Shown: positions 1 through 11,046 of the stretch, piece after piece
Position numbering within the stretch: the stretch's first letter is position 1
How the letters are laid out: the number at the start of each line of letters is the position of its first letter
Source of the DNA: Ureaplasma canigenitalium ATCC 51252
GTDB lineage: Bacteria > Bacillota_I > Bacilli_A > Mycoplasmatales > Mycoplasmoidaceae
DNA: 64,000 bases
Reading direction: 5' to 3'
NCBI RefSeq assembly: GCF_000712165.1
Contig: NZ_KL544010.1
Location: 225,116-289,115, forward strand
Notes under the pieces: model-generated
Told to the model about the DNA's origin: nothing
What the model saw: the letters and a program-made list of their open reading frames with translations, nothing else
Databases searched by the model: none
Program-made: the position numbers and the translations under genes

Positions 1-1361
1 TATCTACAATTCTTAGTCGGTACCGAGGTAAGGTCAAGTGCATTTACATTGATCCACCTTACAACACAGGTAATGACAGTTTTAACTACAATGATAGATT
101 TAACCATTCAACCTGACTTACATTTATGAAAAATCGTCTTGAATTAGCTAAGGAATTACTAAGAGATGACGGGGTCATTTTTGTACAGTGCGACGACAAT
201 GAACAAGCATATTTGAAGGTGTTAATGGATGGTGTGTTTGGAAGAGATAATTTTATTGGTTGTTTAGTTAGAAAAACTACTATACATGAGAGGGTTTTAA
301 GTCCTTGAGAAATTCAAAAATTGCATGACTATATTTTGATATATGCAATACACAAAAGACAAGTTCATCTAAATAGAATTATTACTGGCCAAAAAGAGTT
401 TCCATATCATGACAATTTAGGTGAATATTATTTAACACCATTTCAAAATTCAGGGGCTAATGGTACCCGCGAAGCAAGACCTAATTTGTACTATCCTATT
501 TATGCTAATAACGAAGGTAAATTATCTTTAACAAAGTCAAAAGAATACAACCAAGAAATTTTGCCTGCTAAAGTATCTGGAAAAGACGGTCGTTGATTAT
601 GAAGCAAGGATAAATTTGAAATTGATAATTGAAGATTAGTACTAAAAAATGGCAAACTATACGATAAACGCTACAAACATGAAACAACAATTCTTGATAA
701 AAGCATTGCCCAATCGTCTTGCCTTGATAATGAAAAAAATTCACTTGGAACGAAACATTTATCAACTTTAATTGGTCAAGGTAAATTTCAATACCCTAAA
801 TCGGAGGAACTAATATCTAAACTATTAAATTTATGTACTAATGTAGGTGACATTGTACTAGACTTTCATCTTGGTTCAGGTACAACAGCAGCGGTTGCTC
901 ATAAAATGAATCGTCAATATATTGGTATTGAGCAAATGGACTACATCGAAAGTGTCACTGTCGAACGGCTAAAAAAAGTTATCGAAGGCGAACAAGGTGG
1001 AATTTCTAAAATAGTTGACTGAAATGGTGGTGGTTCATTTGTTTATTGTGAACTTGCTAAAAAAAGCCAAAAATGAATTGATTTAATTGCTAAAGCTACT
1101 AAAAATAACATCGGGCAGGTAAAAGAACAAATCCTTTCATCGCATGACATCATTCCCTATCTTACTAAAAACGAAGTTAAAGAAATTCTTCATAATTTTG
1201 ATCAATATGGGCTTGATGACCAAAAACAGCGATTAATTTCTATCATCAATAAAAATAAACTTTATGTAAACTACAGTGAAATAGATGATGAATCAAACGA
1301 AATTAAGGAATCTGAAAAAGATTTTACAATTTCTTTTTATGGAGAAAAAATAATCAACTAA
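1..1361 (+). CDS. mod: Type III restriction-modification methyltransferase Mod, copy 1 (5' end outside window)
   Basis: This is an N6-adenine DNA methyltransferase subunit of a Type III R-M system. The reading frame is open from base 3 to the TAA at 1359-1361 when TGA is read as Trp (for example at 114, 306 and 594). It shows the DPPYNTG catalytic motif near base 53 and the SAM-binding motif DFHLGSG near base 860, which is the beta-class order. The first 200 bases and the last 500 are nearly identical to the next gene, while the middle (about 210-830), where the target-recognition domain lies, is unrelated. The N-terminal ~190 residues seen in copy 2 lie upstream of the window. The C-terminus is intact, unlike copy 2. 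The family call is firm; the recognition site cannot be read from the sequence. Confidence 0.88.
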
Positions 1362-1428
1362 AAAATACGATAATGTTTATCAGAATAACATTAAAACAGT
1401 ATTTAATTTTATTTAAAGGATGAATTCT

Positions 1429-2934
1429 ATGGATTTAAAGGAAACACTACTTAACTTACTTAAGGGTGACGAAAAATACTATTCGACTGAACAAAATAAA
1501 TTACTTCTTGGAAATATTTTTGTTGCTGTAAATAACCACGATTCAGATTTTTTCAAATTACTTTTCCATAATGAATTAATGAAGCGAACATTCTTTAGCA
1601 AAGTCGATGATTTTTGAATTTTTAATGATCAAAAATTTATTGACTTCATTAATCTAAAAGATTTTATGCCTGATAGTTTTACATCCTTTAAAAATAAAAT
1701 TGGTTTGGTCGATAACAAGGGTGACTTTTTAAGCGAAAAAAGTGATGTAGTTCTTTCTTTTCCGTACAAAGATTGTCTCCTAGTTGGTAGTCAGGATAAG
1801 GATGATCAAAAAAGCACTGAAGTGATGTTAAACGAAACTTTAGCACTTGACTATATTAACCACCTCCTTCAACCAAAAGTCTTTGTTAATATGAAACGTT
1901 ATTCAAAAGAAAAGGTGGATGAAAACATCACTTTTAATGAAAAAGATAACCTTATTATTAAAGGGAATAATCTAATCGCTCTATCTTCAATTCTTAGTCG
2001 GTTCCGTGGCAAGGTGAAGTGTATTTGCATTGACCCACCTTATAACACTGGTAATGATTCATTTAATTACAATGATAAATTCAACCATTCAACCTGACTT
2101 ACATTTATGAAAAATCGTCTTGAATTGGCCAAAAAATTATTAAGGGATGATGGTGTTATTTTTGTTAATTTAGATCATAATGAAGTACATTATTGTAAAG
2201 TATTAATGGATTCTATATTCGGTAGAGAAAATTTTGTTAACGAAATCATATGGAGATATAGAACCTACATAGGGCAAGTTAAAATGTTTTTTCCTAAGAA
2301 ACACGATAATATACTGTGGTATAAGAAAAAAAATATAACATTTTTTAATCAAACGAATGTAGGTAATTACGAAGATACACCAGACTACAAAAGATGGAAA
2401 CAATATTTAAATAACGATGGTGAAATAATATACGGAAATCATCCTATTACAGATTCAAGATTTACAGCATATTTAAGAAAATATATATCACAATTTGGAG
2501 AACCTAAAAACGGGGATGTTATTTATAAAAATTGTGGATATGTTGTCGACGATGTATGGGAAGATATAATTGCTTTAGATGCAAAAAATAAAACAGAACG
2601 AATAGAACTATTTAGTGGTAGTGGACAAAAACCTGAAGCTTTAATTGAAAGAATTTTAAATTCTACAACTCAACCAAACGACTTAGTTCTCGACTTCCAC
2701 CTAGGTTCAGGAACAACAGCAGCGGTTGCTCATAAAATGAATCGACAATATATTGGTATCGAACAAATGGACTATATCGAAAGTGTCACTGTGGAACGAT
2801 TAAAAAAAGTTATCGAAGGCGAACAAGGTGGAATTTCTAAAATGGTTAACTGAAATGGTGGTGGATCTTTTGTTTATTGTGAACTTGCTAAAAAAAGCCA
2901 AAAATGAATTGATTTAATTGCTAAAGCAACATAA
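1429..2934 (+). CDS. mod: Type III restriction-modification methyltransferase Mod, copy 2 (premature stop)
   Basis: This second Type III Mod is 501 aa long. DPPYNTG begins near residue 202 and DFHLGSG near residue 422. I chose ATG 1429 because AAAGGA lies 8-9 bases upstream; an in-frame ATG at 1420 overlaps that site. The target-recognition region (about 2215-2665) differs from copy 1. A TAA at 2932-2934 replaces the AAA codon found at the same place in copy 1. The frame then stays open to 3189, so an intact version would be 586 aa. The lost ~85 residues follow all the catalytic motifs, so the protein may still work, but Type III Mod C-termini can contribute to assembly with Res. The remnant end overlaps the res start. 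Confidence 0.85.
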
Positions 2935-3181
2935 AGTAACATCAGTCAGGTAAAAGAACAAATCCTTTCATCGTATGACATCATTCCCTATCTTAATAAA
3001 AACGAAATTGAAAAAATTCTTGATAATTTTGATCAATATGGACTTGATGATCAAAAACAGCGATTAATTTCCATCATCAACAAAAATAAACTATATGTAA
3101 ACTATAGCGAAATGGATGATGAATCAAACGAAATTAAGGAATCTGAAAAGGCATTCACAGATTCTTTTTATGGAGAAAAAC

Positions 3182-5821
3182 ATGAGTAATAACTTAGCAG
3201 AAAAATTTAAGGAATTAATTGAAGATATAGGAAGACACCATATTGATGATTTCATCCTTAAAGGATTAAATCCTAAAATTACTTTACGTGATTATCAACA
3301 AAAAGCAATCAGGGCTTTTCGACTATATTATCACGGTCACAAAGGTAAAAAATATCATAATGGTAAAATCCATAGTCTTTTTCAGATGGCCACCGGTAGC
3401 GGTAAAACAGTCATTATGGCCGCCCTTATTTTATTTCTTTACCAACAAGGTTACCGTCACTTTATTTTCTTTGTCTCACAAACGAACATCCTTGAAAAGA
3501 CTAAACAAAACTTCTCAAATCCAGCTAGTTCTAAGTACCTTTTTGCAACTCCATTAAAAAATAATGATAAATTGATTAACATTAATGTTGTCAATAATTT
3601 TCAAACATCAAGTGTTGATCACGACTCGATCAACATTTGTTTTACAACTATCCAGAAACTGCATATGGACATTGCAAACCCAAGGGAAGATGCGATGAGT
3701 GAGTATGACTTCAGTAATCAAAAAGTGGTCTTTATTAGTGATGAATCACATCATTTAAATGCTTCAACTAAAGTTAAAAATAAAAAGAAGAATACTACTA
3801 CAAGTGATTTGTCTTGAGAAAATACGGTAATTAGTCTCTACAATAAAAATCCACTTTCTGTCCTTCTTGAATTTAGTGCGACCGCTGGTTTAAATGACCG
3901 TGAGATTCATCAAAAATACAAAGATAAGATCGTTTTTGATTACCCTTTAAGTTCTTTCCGTGATGAATCTTGAACAAAGAATTTTGAAAACATAAGTTCA
4001 AATAGTAAATATTTTGAGCGAGCACTAATTGCACTTGTGATGAGCGAATACCGTCGAATGCTTTTTAATGAACTAGGTCTTGAAATTAAACCAGTTGTTT
4101 TACTTAAATCAAAAACGATTAAAGACAATAAGGAAAATTTTGAAGAATTTAAAACAAGAATGAAAATGCTTGACCCTAAAGAAATAGAAGTCCTTGAAAG
4201 CATTGAAATCCCAACAATCAAATCAATTCTTGATTATTTTAAGGAAAAAGGTAACGGTAGTTATCAAACACTAGTTAACCTTCTTAAAGAAAGTTTTAGA
4301 GAAGAAACTTTAATTAGCATCGACTCTTCTTCTGAAAATGCGATTAAGGAAAAAGACCAAATCCTACTTAACTCACTTGAAGATAGGGATAATGTTTTAA
4401 GAGCAATCTTCGTTGTTGACCAATTAAATGAAGGATGAGATGTGTTAAACCTTTTTGATATTGTTCGTCTACACGACGAACGACAAGAGAACACAAGAGC
4501 GAATTTAAACACATACACGATTCGGGAAGCACAATTAATTGGTCGTGGTGCACGATATTGTCCTTTTATTTACCAAGGAGATGAAGAACGTCAATATAAA
4601 CGTAAATTCGACTTTGATGTAACAAATAAATATCGAATCCTGGAAACCCTTTACTATCACTGTAAAAACGATTCAAAATACATAAGAGAGTTAAAAAATT
4701 CACTAATTGCAACTGGTTTAATAGATAAAGATGAAGGAAAAATTTTGGAAATTAAATTAAAGGATGAATTTAGACAGTCAAATTTTTTCAATCAAGCCTT
4801 TGTTTGAACCAATAAACGTGTTCCAAAGAAAAACAAGACACCGAGTGAAACAGATCAAAATCATTTTTCAAGAAGTATTGATTTTAATATTGACACTTTA
4901 CTTGTTAATGAAGAATCACTGTTTAACAATGACGATGAAAAGAGTAAACCAGTTGCTGAAAATGAACTAGTAGATGAACTAAGTTTAAACCAAATTGATT
5001 ATCATATCGTAGAAGGTGCCTCTCTTTATTTTGAGATGCTTAAGTTTAATTATTTAAAAAGAAAGTTTGCTAATTTAAAGTCTCTAAAGGAATTCTTAAC
5101 ATCAAATGAATATTTAGGGGATAATTTTAAAATTAAATTTTGCTCACAAAACGAAAAAACAGAGCTCACTGGTAAAATACTCTTTAAAGGATTAATTGAA
5201 GCTTTTAAGGTAATTGAAAAGTATCTTTACAATTTAAAAGATGAATATGTCGGCTCTGATGTTTGATATCCAAAACCACTTAAAAATGTCATTGATGATA
5301 AAAGTATTTATGTTAAACCAACAGCAGATACCGATGGTCGTGGACATTCCCAAAGTGAAGCGAATGAAAACTTAAGAATGAACCTTAATGAAAAATCTTG
5401 GTATGTTTTTAATGATAATTATGGAACTTCGGAAGAAAAGCAATTTGTAAAGTGGTTTAGTGATAATTATGCTAAAAAACTAGAAAGTAAAAACTTCGAA
5501 TTTTATTTAGTAAGAAATGAACGATTTAGTGATCTTGCGATTTATGATTTGGAAACTGGAGATCGTTTTGAACCAGATTTTCTACTATACATTAAAACAG
5601 AAAAGAATAATTTGCAATTCTTTATTGAACCTAAAGGTTCGCAACTTATTAGCAATGATCAATGAAAAGAGACATTGCTAGATAAATTAAATAATGAAAT
5701 TAATTTCAATCACCAACATACAGGTTGAAAAGTTATTGGAATGCCATTTTTTAATCGGGAAGATAAACTCTTAAAGAAGTTTAAAGCTAAATTTGAAGAG
5801 TTCATTGAGTCATTAGTATAA
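3182..5821 (+). CDS. res: Type III restriction endonuclease subunit Res
   Basis: This 879-aa ATP-dependent translocase/nuclease partners with Mod. The sequence shows a Walker A motif ATGSGKT at residues 70-76, a DESHH helicase motif II at about 187, a QLIGRGAR motif VI, and a C-terminal PD-(D/E)xK nuclease signature (EPDF at about 797-800, then EPK with E816 and K818). The start at 3182 has GGAG about 8 bases upstream and overlaps the end of the mod remnant (ATGAGTAA), which suggests translational coupling. Several internal TGA codons are Trp. All core motifs are present, so this looks like an active restriction subunit that could serve either Mod copy. Confidence 0.92.
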
Positions 5822-5968
5822 GATGAATGATGGAAAGGTAATTATAAAAACGATGTCTTTATAAGGATTTGAGACAAAACCATTTGGTACAAAATTAGTT
5901 TAATATTTTATATAGTCTTGAATATAAAAAAAACACCTTTTACATAGTTCTCAAATTAGGTAAGAAAA

Positions 5969-5998
5969 GACACACTCTTAATTTTAAAAGAGGGTGTC
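5969..5998 (-). terminator. Hairpin, likely terminator for the minus-strand gene at 6115
   Basis: GACACACTCTT pairs with AAGAGGGTGTC (one mismatch) around an 8-base loop. On the minus strand it is followed by TTTTCTT, so it can end transcription of the HNH-like gene. Confidence 0.5.
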
Positions 5999-6007
5999 AC
6001 CAAAATG

Positions 6008-6066
6008 AAAAACCAAGTCTCGCTCATAAATTTTATATAAATTTAAAGTGTTGCACTTGGTTTTTA
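6008..6066 (+). terminator. Inverted repeat downstream of res
   Basis: AAAAACCAAGT (6008-6018) pairs with ACTTGGTTTTT (6055-6065), giving an 11-bp stem with a long A+T-rich loop and a T run. It lies between the convergent res and HNH-like genes and could end transcription on either strand. The long loop makes it weaker than the other terminators here. Confidence 0.4.
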
Positions 6067-6114
6067 ATTTTAGGAAATATATAAAATATTTTTATATTTT
6101 ATACCCTTGTATTT

Positions 6115-6642
6115 TTATCCAAAAGATAATTTATCTTTTCAATTATCTTCATATGGAACATTATAAACATTACACATTTCTTTAACAACTTCATTTCAAT
6201 AATTAAAAGAATTTTCAAATGTTATAAAATGATTAGCAATTCCTTTTAACATTCCGTTATTAGGTGAAGTTGTATTAGCATTAATAATAATATAATGTAA
6301 TAATAAATGTTGCGCGTAAGTAATTAAAATTGCTTTATCTGTTTTGTAATAATCTACCATTTCACTATCTTGTGAATAAATTGCTCCGCTAATTTTTATT
6401 TCATCAATGTGATGACGACAATATTTTCATTCCCCGATTTCATTTCTTGAATTGGTGACATATTCTTTAATGATTAGTTTATTATAATTATTTACGATTG
6501 CCCCATTTTCAATTAATTTTTCAATTGTTTGATAATAAATCTTTACTCATTGATTTGAATTTTTATTTTCTATTTCTCAGTTAGGATTAAAATAATTTTC
6601 TTTTTGAATTTCTTCTGTTATCATTTTGTTTATATTTTTCAT
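6115..6642 (-). CDS. Possible HNH-type endonuclease
   Basis: This encodes a 175-aa soluble protein with several TGA-encoded Trp residues. Residues ~75-135 contain CRHHIDEIK, then ILITYAQHLLLHYII. That spacing resembles small HNH nucleases, which have a His-His-Ile motif and a later conserved His after a leucine-rich helix. There is no clear zinc-ribbon pair. The ATG at 6642 overlaps the 3' end of the upstream gene (stop at 6630-6632), so the two are probably one transcript. A restriction nuclease or defence component would fit the neighbourhood. The family is my inference from motif pattern only. Confidence 0.5.
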
Positions 6643-7094
6643 TCTCTTGTTTCTAAATCTAATATATTTTCTAATTTCAATTTTGCTTGAAAATTACCAT
6701 ATTTTGAATACTCCATTGAATCTGTTTGGTCGTCTAATTTAAAAGATATATTAAATAATTTACCGGTTTTGGTTGTTTTAATCATATTGTTATCTAAAAA
6801 GAATTGAATTACCTTTTTATGTCTTAATGTATCATCAATGCTTAAATAAAAGCATACTACTCCAGAATCATTACTGCTAATAGGATTAAATATTTTAACA
6901 CTCTCAGAATCAACCGTTCTTTTTATAGTAGTACATACTTTTAATTCCATTGCTTTTAAAATAAGTTTATCAACAATCTCTGCATCATTTAATTTAAAAA
7001 AATACATTCATTTACCACAATTAGGGATATCTGTTCACATATCTTCTTCGCTTTCATAAAAGTATTTTCAAGCTTCATTTTCTTTAATTATCAT
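6630..7094 (-). CDS. Hypothetical protein, partner of the HNH-like gene
   Basis: This encodes a 154-aa soluble protein that I do not recognise. AAGGAG lies a few bases upstream of ATG 7094, an unusually good ribosome site for this genome, and it fixes the start. The protein is acidic and mixed alpha/beta in character, with two central Cys residues but no metal-binding pattern. Its stop overlaps the HNH-like gene's start by 13 bases, so translation is likely coupled. The 240-base gap separating it from the restriction gene holds no ORF or clear hairpin. It could be a specificity, regulatory or immunity partner; nothing in the sequence decides which. Confidence 0.6.
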
Positions 7095-7334
7095 TTTATG
7101 CTCCTTTAATACATATAAAATCTTTATTAAATCAACTTTTTATAAAAGGAAGGGTGATTCTAATTTACGCAATATTTCGTTGTTTACATACCGACAAGTT
7201 ATTGAATTGATAAGCAAATTTGTTCTATGATTCAATTTTGAACGAACGCAAAATATTGACAATAAAAACATCAAGTGTTTTTACAGAATGGGGTATTATG
7301 TGTTTAAATTATGTAACATAATTTAATTTCTAGT

Positions 7335-8038
7335 TTATTTCTTTTGTTTTAAAAACATCTTGGTTATAAAACTTAGAGTTTTTTCATTTGATATTTCATC
7401 GAATTCGGTTAACTTATTATCATTAAAGAACTTTTCAGAAATTATAAGTCTTCCTGATGATGATTTATATTCTTCACCCCAATTGCGATGATCTTGTTTA
7501 AAACCTTTATAAAAAGATATTTCTTCAAGGGTAAAAATTTCGAAATTAATAATATTGATTTTATCAAGATAATCAATATTTTTAGCACTATTCTTGCGGT
7601 CTATTTCATATCTAATTTTAACCACTACAAAATAAAAATCCTTCTCATTTAGAGAATATTCTCGATAGTCGTTATATAGTTGTTTAATCGCAGCTATTGC
7701 ATTATTTTTACTTTTTTTATTTTCTGTTTTAACATTAATTAGTAAGTCATATTTTTTAGAAGTTATTAGAAAATCGTAACTACTTTTGGTTGTTGTGTAA
7801 TGATCGCGTAGAACTTGTCAATCATCGATTCCACATAAAACATTTTTTAGTTTTTGATAAATAAACTCCTCAAGGATAAAACCAATGGCTGTCGATGACC
7901 TAATACAACTTTTTTTGACTTTAAGAGGTTTATGTCTTCAGCATAAATAGATACTTGATGGCGGTATACTTTAAAAATATTATTTAATTCTTTAAGTATC
8001 AAATTCTTTATATAGTATAAATCGGTTCAATTAATCAT
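7335..8038 (-). pseudogene. Type II restriction endonuclease, frameshifted at an A7 tract
   Basis: This is the restriction partner of the C5 methyltransferase. The ATG at 8038 overlaps the methyltransferase stop (ATGATTAA). The first ~42 residues (MINWTDLYY... to LKSKK) are in one frame. After a run of seven A on the coding strand (plus-strand T run at about 7911-7917) the remaining ~190 residues continue in the -1 frame and end at 7335. One extra A would give a continuous 234-aa protein. Past the shift, RSSTAIGFILEE is followed by SYDFLITSKKYDLLINVKTE, which looks like a PD-(D/E)xK-type core. The phase A_AAA_AAA matches a canonical -1 slippery heptamer, so frameshifting, slippage, true mutation and sequencing error are all possible. 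Confidence 0.6.
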
Positions 8039-9005
8039 TATAAAAGACCTCGATAATTACTTGTGCGATATATGAAGGCAATCTCGGAGGAACTGCATTT
8101 CCTATTTGTTTTAAAATATTTGATTTTGTTGATCGAAAAATAAAATTATCAGGAAAAGTCTGTAGACGAGCAAGCTCACGTGGAGTCATTACTCGATTTA
8201 ATGTTGGATGAACATGCACCCCACCGTGGTTTTCCTTAACCGTCGTCGATGGTTTGTCGTAGTATTGACGACGAAAAGCATCAGAATAGCCTGTCATTAC
8301 ACTTCTTCCTGCTGGTGTTTTTTTAATTTTTTCAATCATTGATGCAGTATGATTTGTAAAAATGTGATTAAAGTCAATTGACTCAGGAATCTGTTCAAGA
8401 TCATTGATTGCATCATAAACTGTTTTAACTTGTAGACGAGTTTTTGATAACCGTTCAATGATTCTATCAACTTTGTTTTTATTATTAAAACTTGAACCAA
8501 CAAAAATAACTCTTTCTCTTTTTTGCGGTACACCAAAATTAGATGCATCTAGCAAGATAAATCTGGAATAATATCCCTTCATAGATAAATTTCCGATTAT
8601 TTTTTCAATAACTAGTTCCCCATCATTTTCCTTAAATGATAAAATTCCTTTGACATTTTCCAAAACAAATAGTTTTGGTTTGACTTTATCGATTGTATCA
8701 ATAGTATATTTGTAAAGTTGATTACGATGATCATCCGGATTTCGTTTACCTGCCATAGAGTAACCTTGGCATGGGAATCCACCGATGATTAAATCAACCT
8801 TGTTTTTAAATTGCTTTTCAATATCAAGGATAACTGAAGGATCAGTAATATCTTTAGTATGTTCATTTTTCTTAAAGTTTAAATTGTATGTATCAAGTGC
8901 TGGCTGTCAATGTTCAACAGTAGATACTATTTCAAAACCATTATGAAAAAAACCATAGGTTAATCCACCACATCCACTAAATAAATCAATTATTTTTCTC
9001 GACAT
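8031..9005 (-). CDS. C5-cytosine DNA methyltransferase (Type II R-M)
   Basis: This 324-aa enzyme transfers a methyl group from SAM to C5 of cytosine at a specific DNA site. All the classic blocks are visible: motif I DLFSGCGGL at residues ~7-15, motif IV GGFPCQ with catalytic Cys at residue 79, motif VI LENVKG, motif VIII NFGVPQKRER, TPRELARLQTFP (motif IX) and GNAVPP (motif X). The target-recognition region is short. The start at ATG 9005 has GGAAA upstream. The stop overlaps the start of the restriction gene by 8 bases, so the methyltransferase is translated first. The catalytic set is complete. The recognition sequence is unknown. Confidence 0.93.
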
Positions 9006-9660
9006 TTGATTTCCTTTATTAAAGATTATACAAAATCCCTACTTTTACTTTTATTTAAATGTCTTAATATGGTGGTAAAGAACGATTTAATTCTTTTTAG
9101 TAAAAGCATAACTTTTTATCTAATGTAAATTGTCAGGATTACCCAATTTAGTGGACATTTCTCCTTTTCTCAATTAAGTCTATATTTCTAATGGATAATC
9201 ATCAAGACTCAATTCTCTCTTTCTTGTAAATAATGAATCGATTGCTCGTATCTAACTTCATTTCTTCTCTCTTGTTGGCAAGATTTTTCTTCATTAAAGG
9301 AAATAATTTTTTTGGAGTTCATCATTCACTTCGCAAACAAGAACCTTTTCTTCTGCCTTTTTCAATCTAGCTTTTAAAGCTTCACCAATTTTCACACTTC
9401 AATAATTTCTGCAATATGAATAAAATCTTATTTATCGGATTTATATTACAGTTCCTTCAAAACTAAAAAAAGTATAAAATTCCATATTTTTTTTAATGAA
9501 TTAAGCAATCTCTTCCCTAAAATAACATTAAAAAAGGTCAATTTGTAGTAGAAATTAAACCCTTTTGTGTATCTCCTTTATGTTTATATTAAAAGTAATA
9601 AACTCAATAAAAGTCATATATATACATATATATTCAAAATACTTATTAAGGAGTCGTTCA
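9006..9660. other. Gene-poor interval with a degenerate coding remnant
   Basis: There is no intact gene. On the minus strand, about 9200-9400, two short open stretches in shifted frames resemble eroded coding DNA. One reads VKIGEALKARLKKAEEKV and the other EEKSCQQERRNEVRYEQS. The helical, Lys/Glu-rich character would suit a transposase helper segment or another dead gene, but I cannot name the family. The last ~60 bases carry alternating TA-rich tracts (about 9616-9635) just before the ribosome site of the coiled-coil gene. Confidence 0.35.
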
Positions 9661-11046
9661 ATGAGTAAAAAAGCAGCAAAAATAGCAATTGGCATTTTAT
9701 CAGCATCTATAGCCACTCTTGCAGTATCGTGATCTTCTATCCTAGTTTATGATCACTTTAACCATAATAATAATTTCAAAACCCAATTGCAAAATGTAGT
9801 GATTGAGAAAGAATTAGAAGTTAAACAAGCACAAAGTAGACTGGATGAATTAAAAACAGAATTAGCACAAAAAAAGAAGAATCATACTCTTGTTAAGAAT
9901 AAATTAGATGAGCTTCAAGGTCAACTTGATGACAAAGAAAAAAGACTAGGTGTTTTAAAACAAGAATATGATGCTATCAACGAAGCTATTCACAAACTAA
10001 CTAAGGAAAAAGAAACAAACTCACAACACTTAGCATCTTTAAATGAAAAAGTTAAAGAAGAAAAAGAGATACTAAACTTAAAACAAACTGAAAAAGATGA
10101 AGTTGCTAAGAAGGTTAATGCTGCTAAAAAAGAAATTCAATCACTAAACTTAAAAATTACTAAACTTGATTCTGATATCGTAGATACTAACCATTTGATT
10201 TTGCAACAAAAGCAATTGCTTAAGAATGTGATTAATGACTATAATGATGCATTAACCGAAAAAAGTAATGCTGACACTCAAGTTAGTAAACTAAATGCGA
10301 TGAAAGATGAAGCTACAAAGAAAATTTTAGAAGCTAACTCACATATTGATTCTCAAAATAAAGAATTGAAAAAGTTGAACGACGAACTTAAAACAATCAA
10401 AAGTGAATTAAAAACCATTAATGACCATAAAAAAGATTTAACTAATAAACTTAATAAGACTAAACAAGATATTAAGAACAATGCTGATAGTATTACAAGC
10501 AAAACAACTTTGTTAACTAATAAGCAAAAGGAACAAACTAATAAGCAAAATGAAGTTTCAGCTACTAATACTTTACTTTCTAATCAAAATAAATTAATTA
10601 CTGAAAAAACACAAACACGTGATGCCCTTACTAAGGAAATTGAGGGCCTAAATACTGAAAAAAGTCGTCATGAGAATGAAGTAAATCGACTTAAGATGGC
10701 ATATGATGCGAAGGTTGCTGAAGAGAAAAAACTTGAACAAAAATTAAAAAAATTGGAAGAAGATTTAAAAATAGTTGAACAAGAAAAATCAACTAAAGAA
10801 ACGGTTGAACTTCCTAAAAAACGTGATGCTGAAATGAAAGCGAAAAAGTCATTAAGTGATGCAACTTCAGGTCTTGATCATGCACTAAATCAGAAAAGAC
10901 AACACGAAACTTTAACAACTGATCTTGAGCGAAAAATGAATGAAGCTAAGCAAATCAGTGACGAAAAAGAAAGAGATACTACTCAGGTTAACAAAAGTTT
11001 AGAACAACTAAACGAAAAACTAAATACTTTAAATCAAAAAAATTAA
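9661..11046 (+). CDS. Membrane-anchored coiled-coil protein, N-terminal part
   Basis: This frame encodes 461 aa and ends at TAA 11044-11046. AAGGAG at 9649-9654 supports ATG 9661. Residues ~5-30 form one hydrophobic segment (KKAAKIAIGILSASIATLAV) with no lipobox Cys, so it is a signal anchor or uncleaved signal peptide. From residue ~40 onward the protein is almost entirely heptad-patterned, rich in Lys, Glu, Gln, Asn and Leu, with no Pro-rich breaks: a long extracellular or cytoskeletal coiled coil. The stop follows an A7 run (11036-11042). Removing one A would join this frame to the next for a 965-aa protein. There is no specific family call; surface or cytoskeletal structural protein is an inference. 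Confidence 0.75.

Noticed and set aside
9616-9635. TA-rich tract upstream of the coiled-coil gene as a phase-variable promoter spacer
   Set aside because: The units are irregular and no -35/-10 pair flanks them, so the sequence does not support it.
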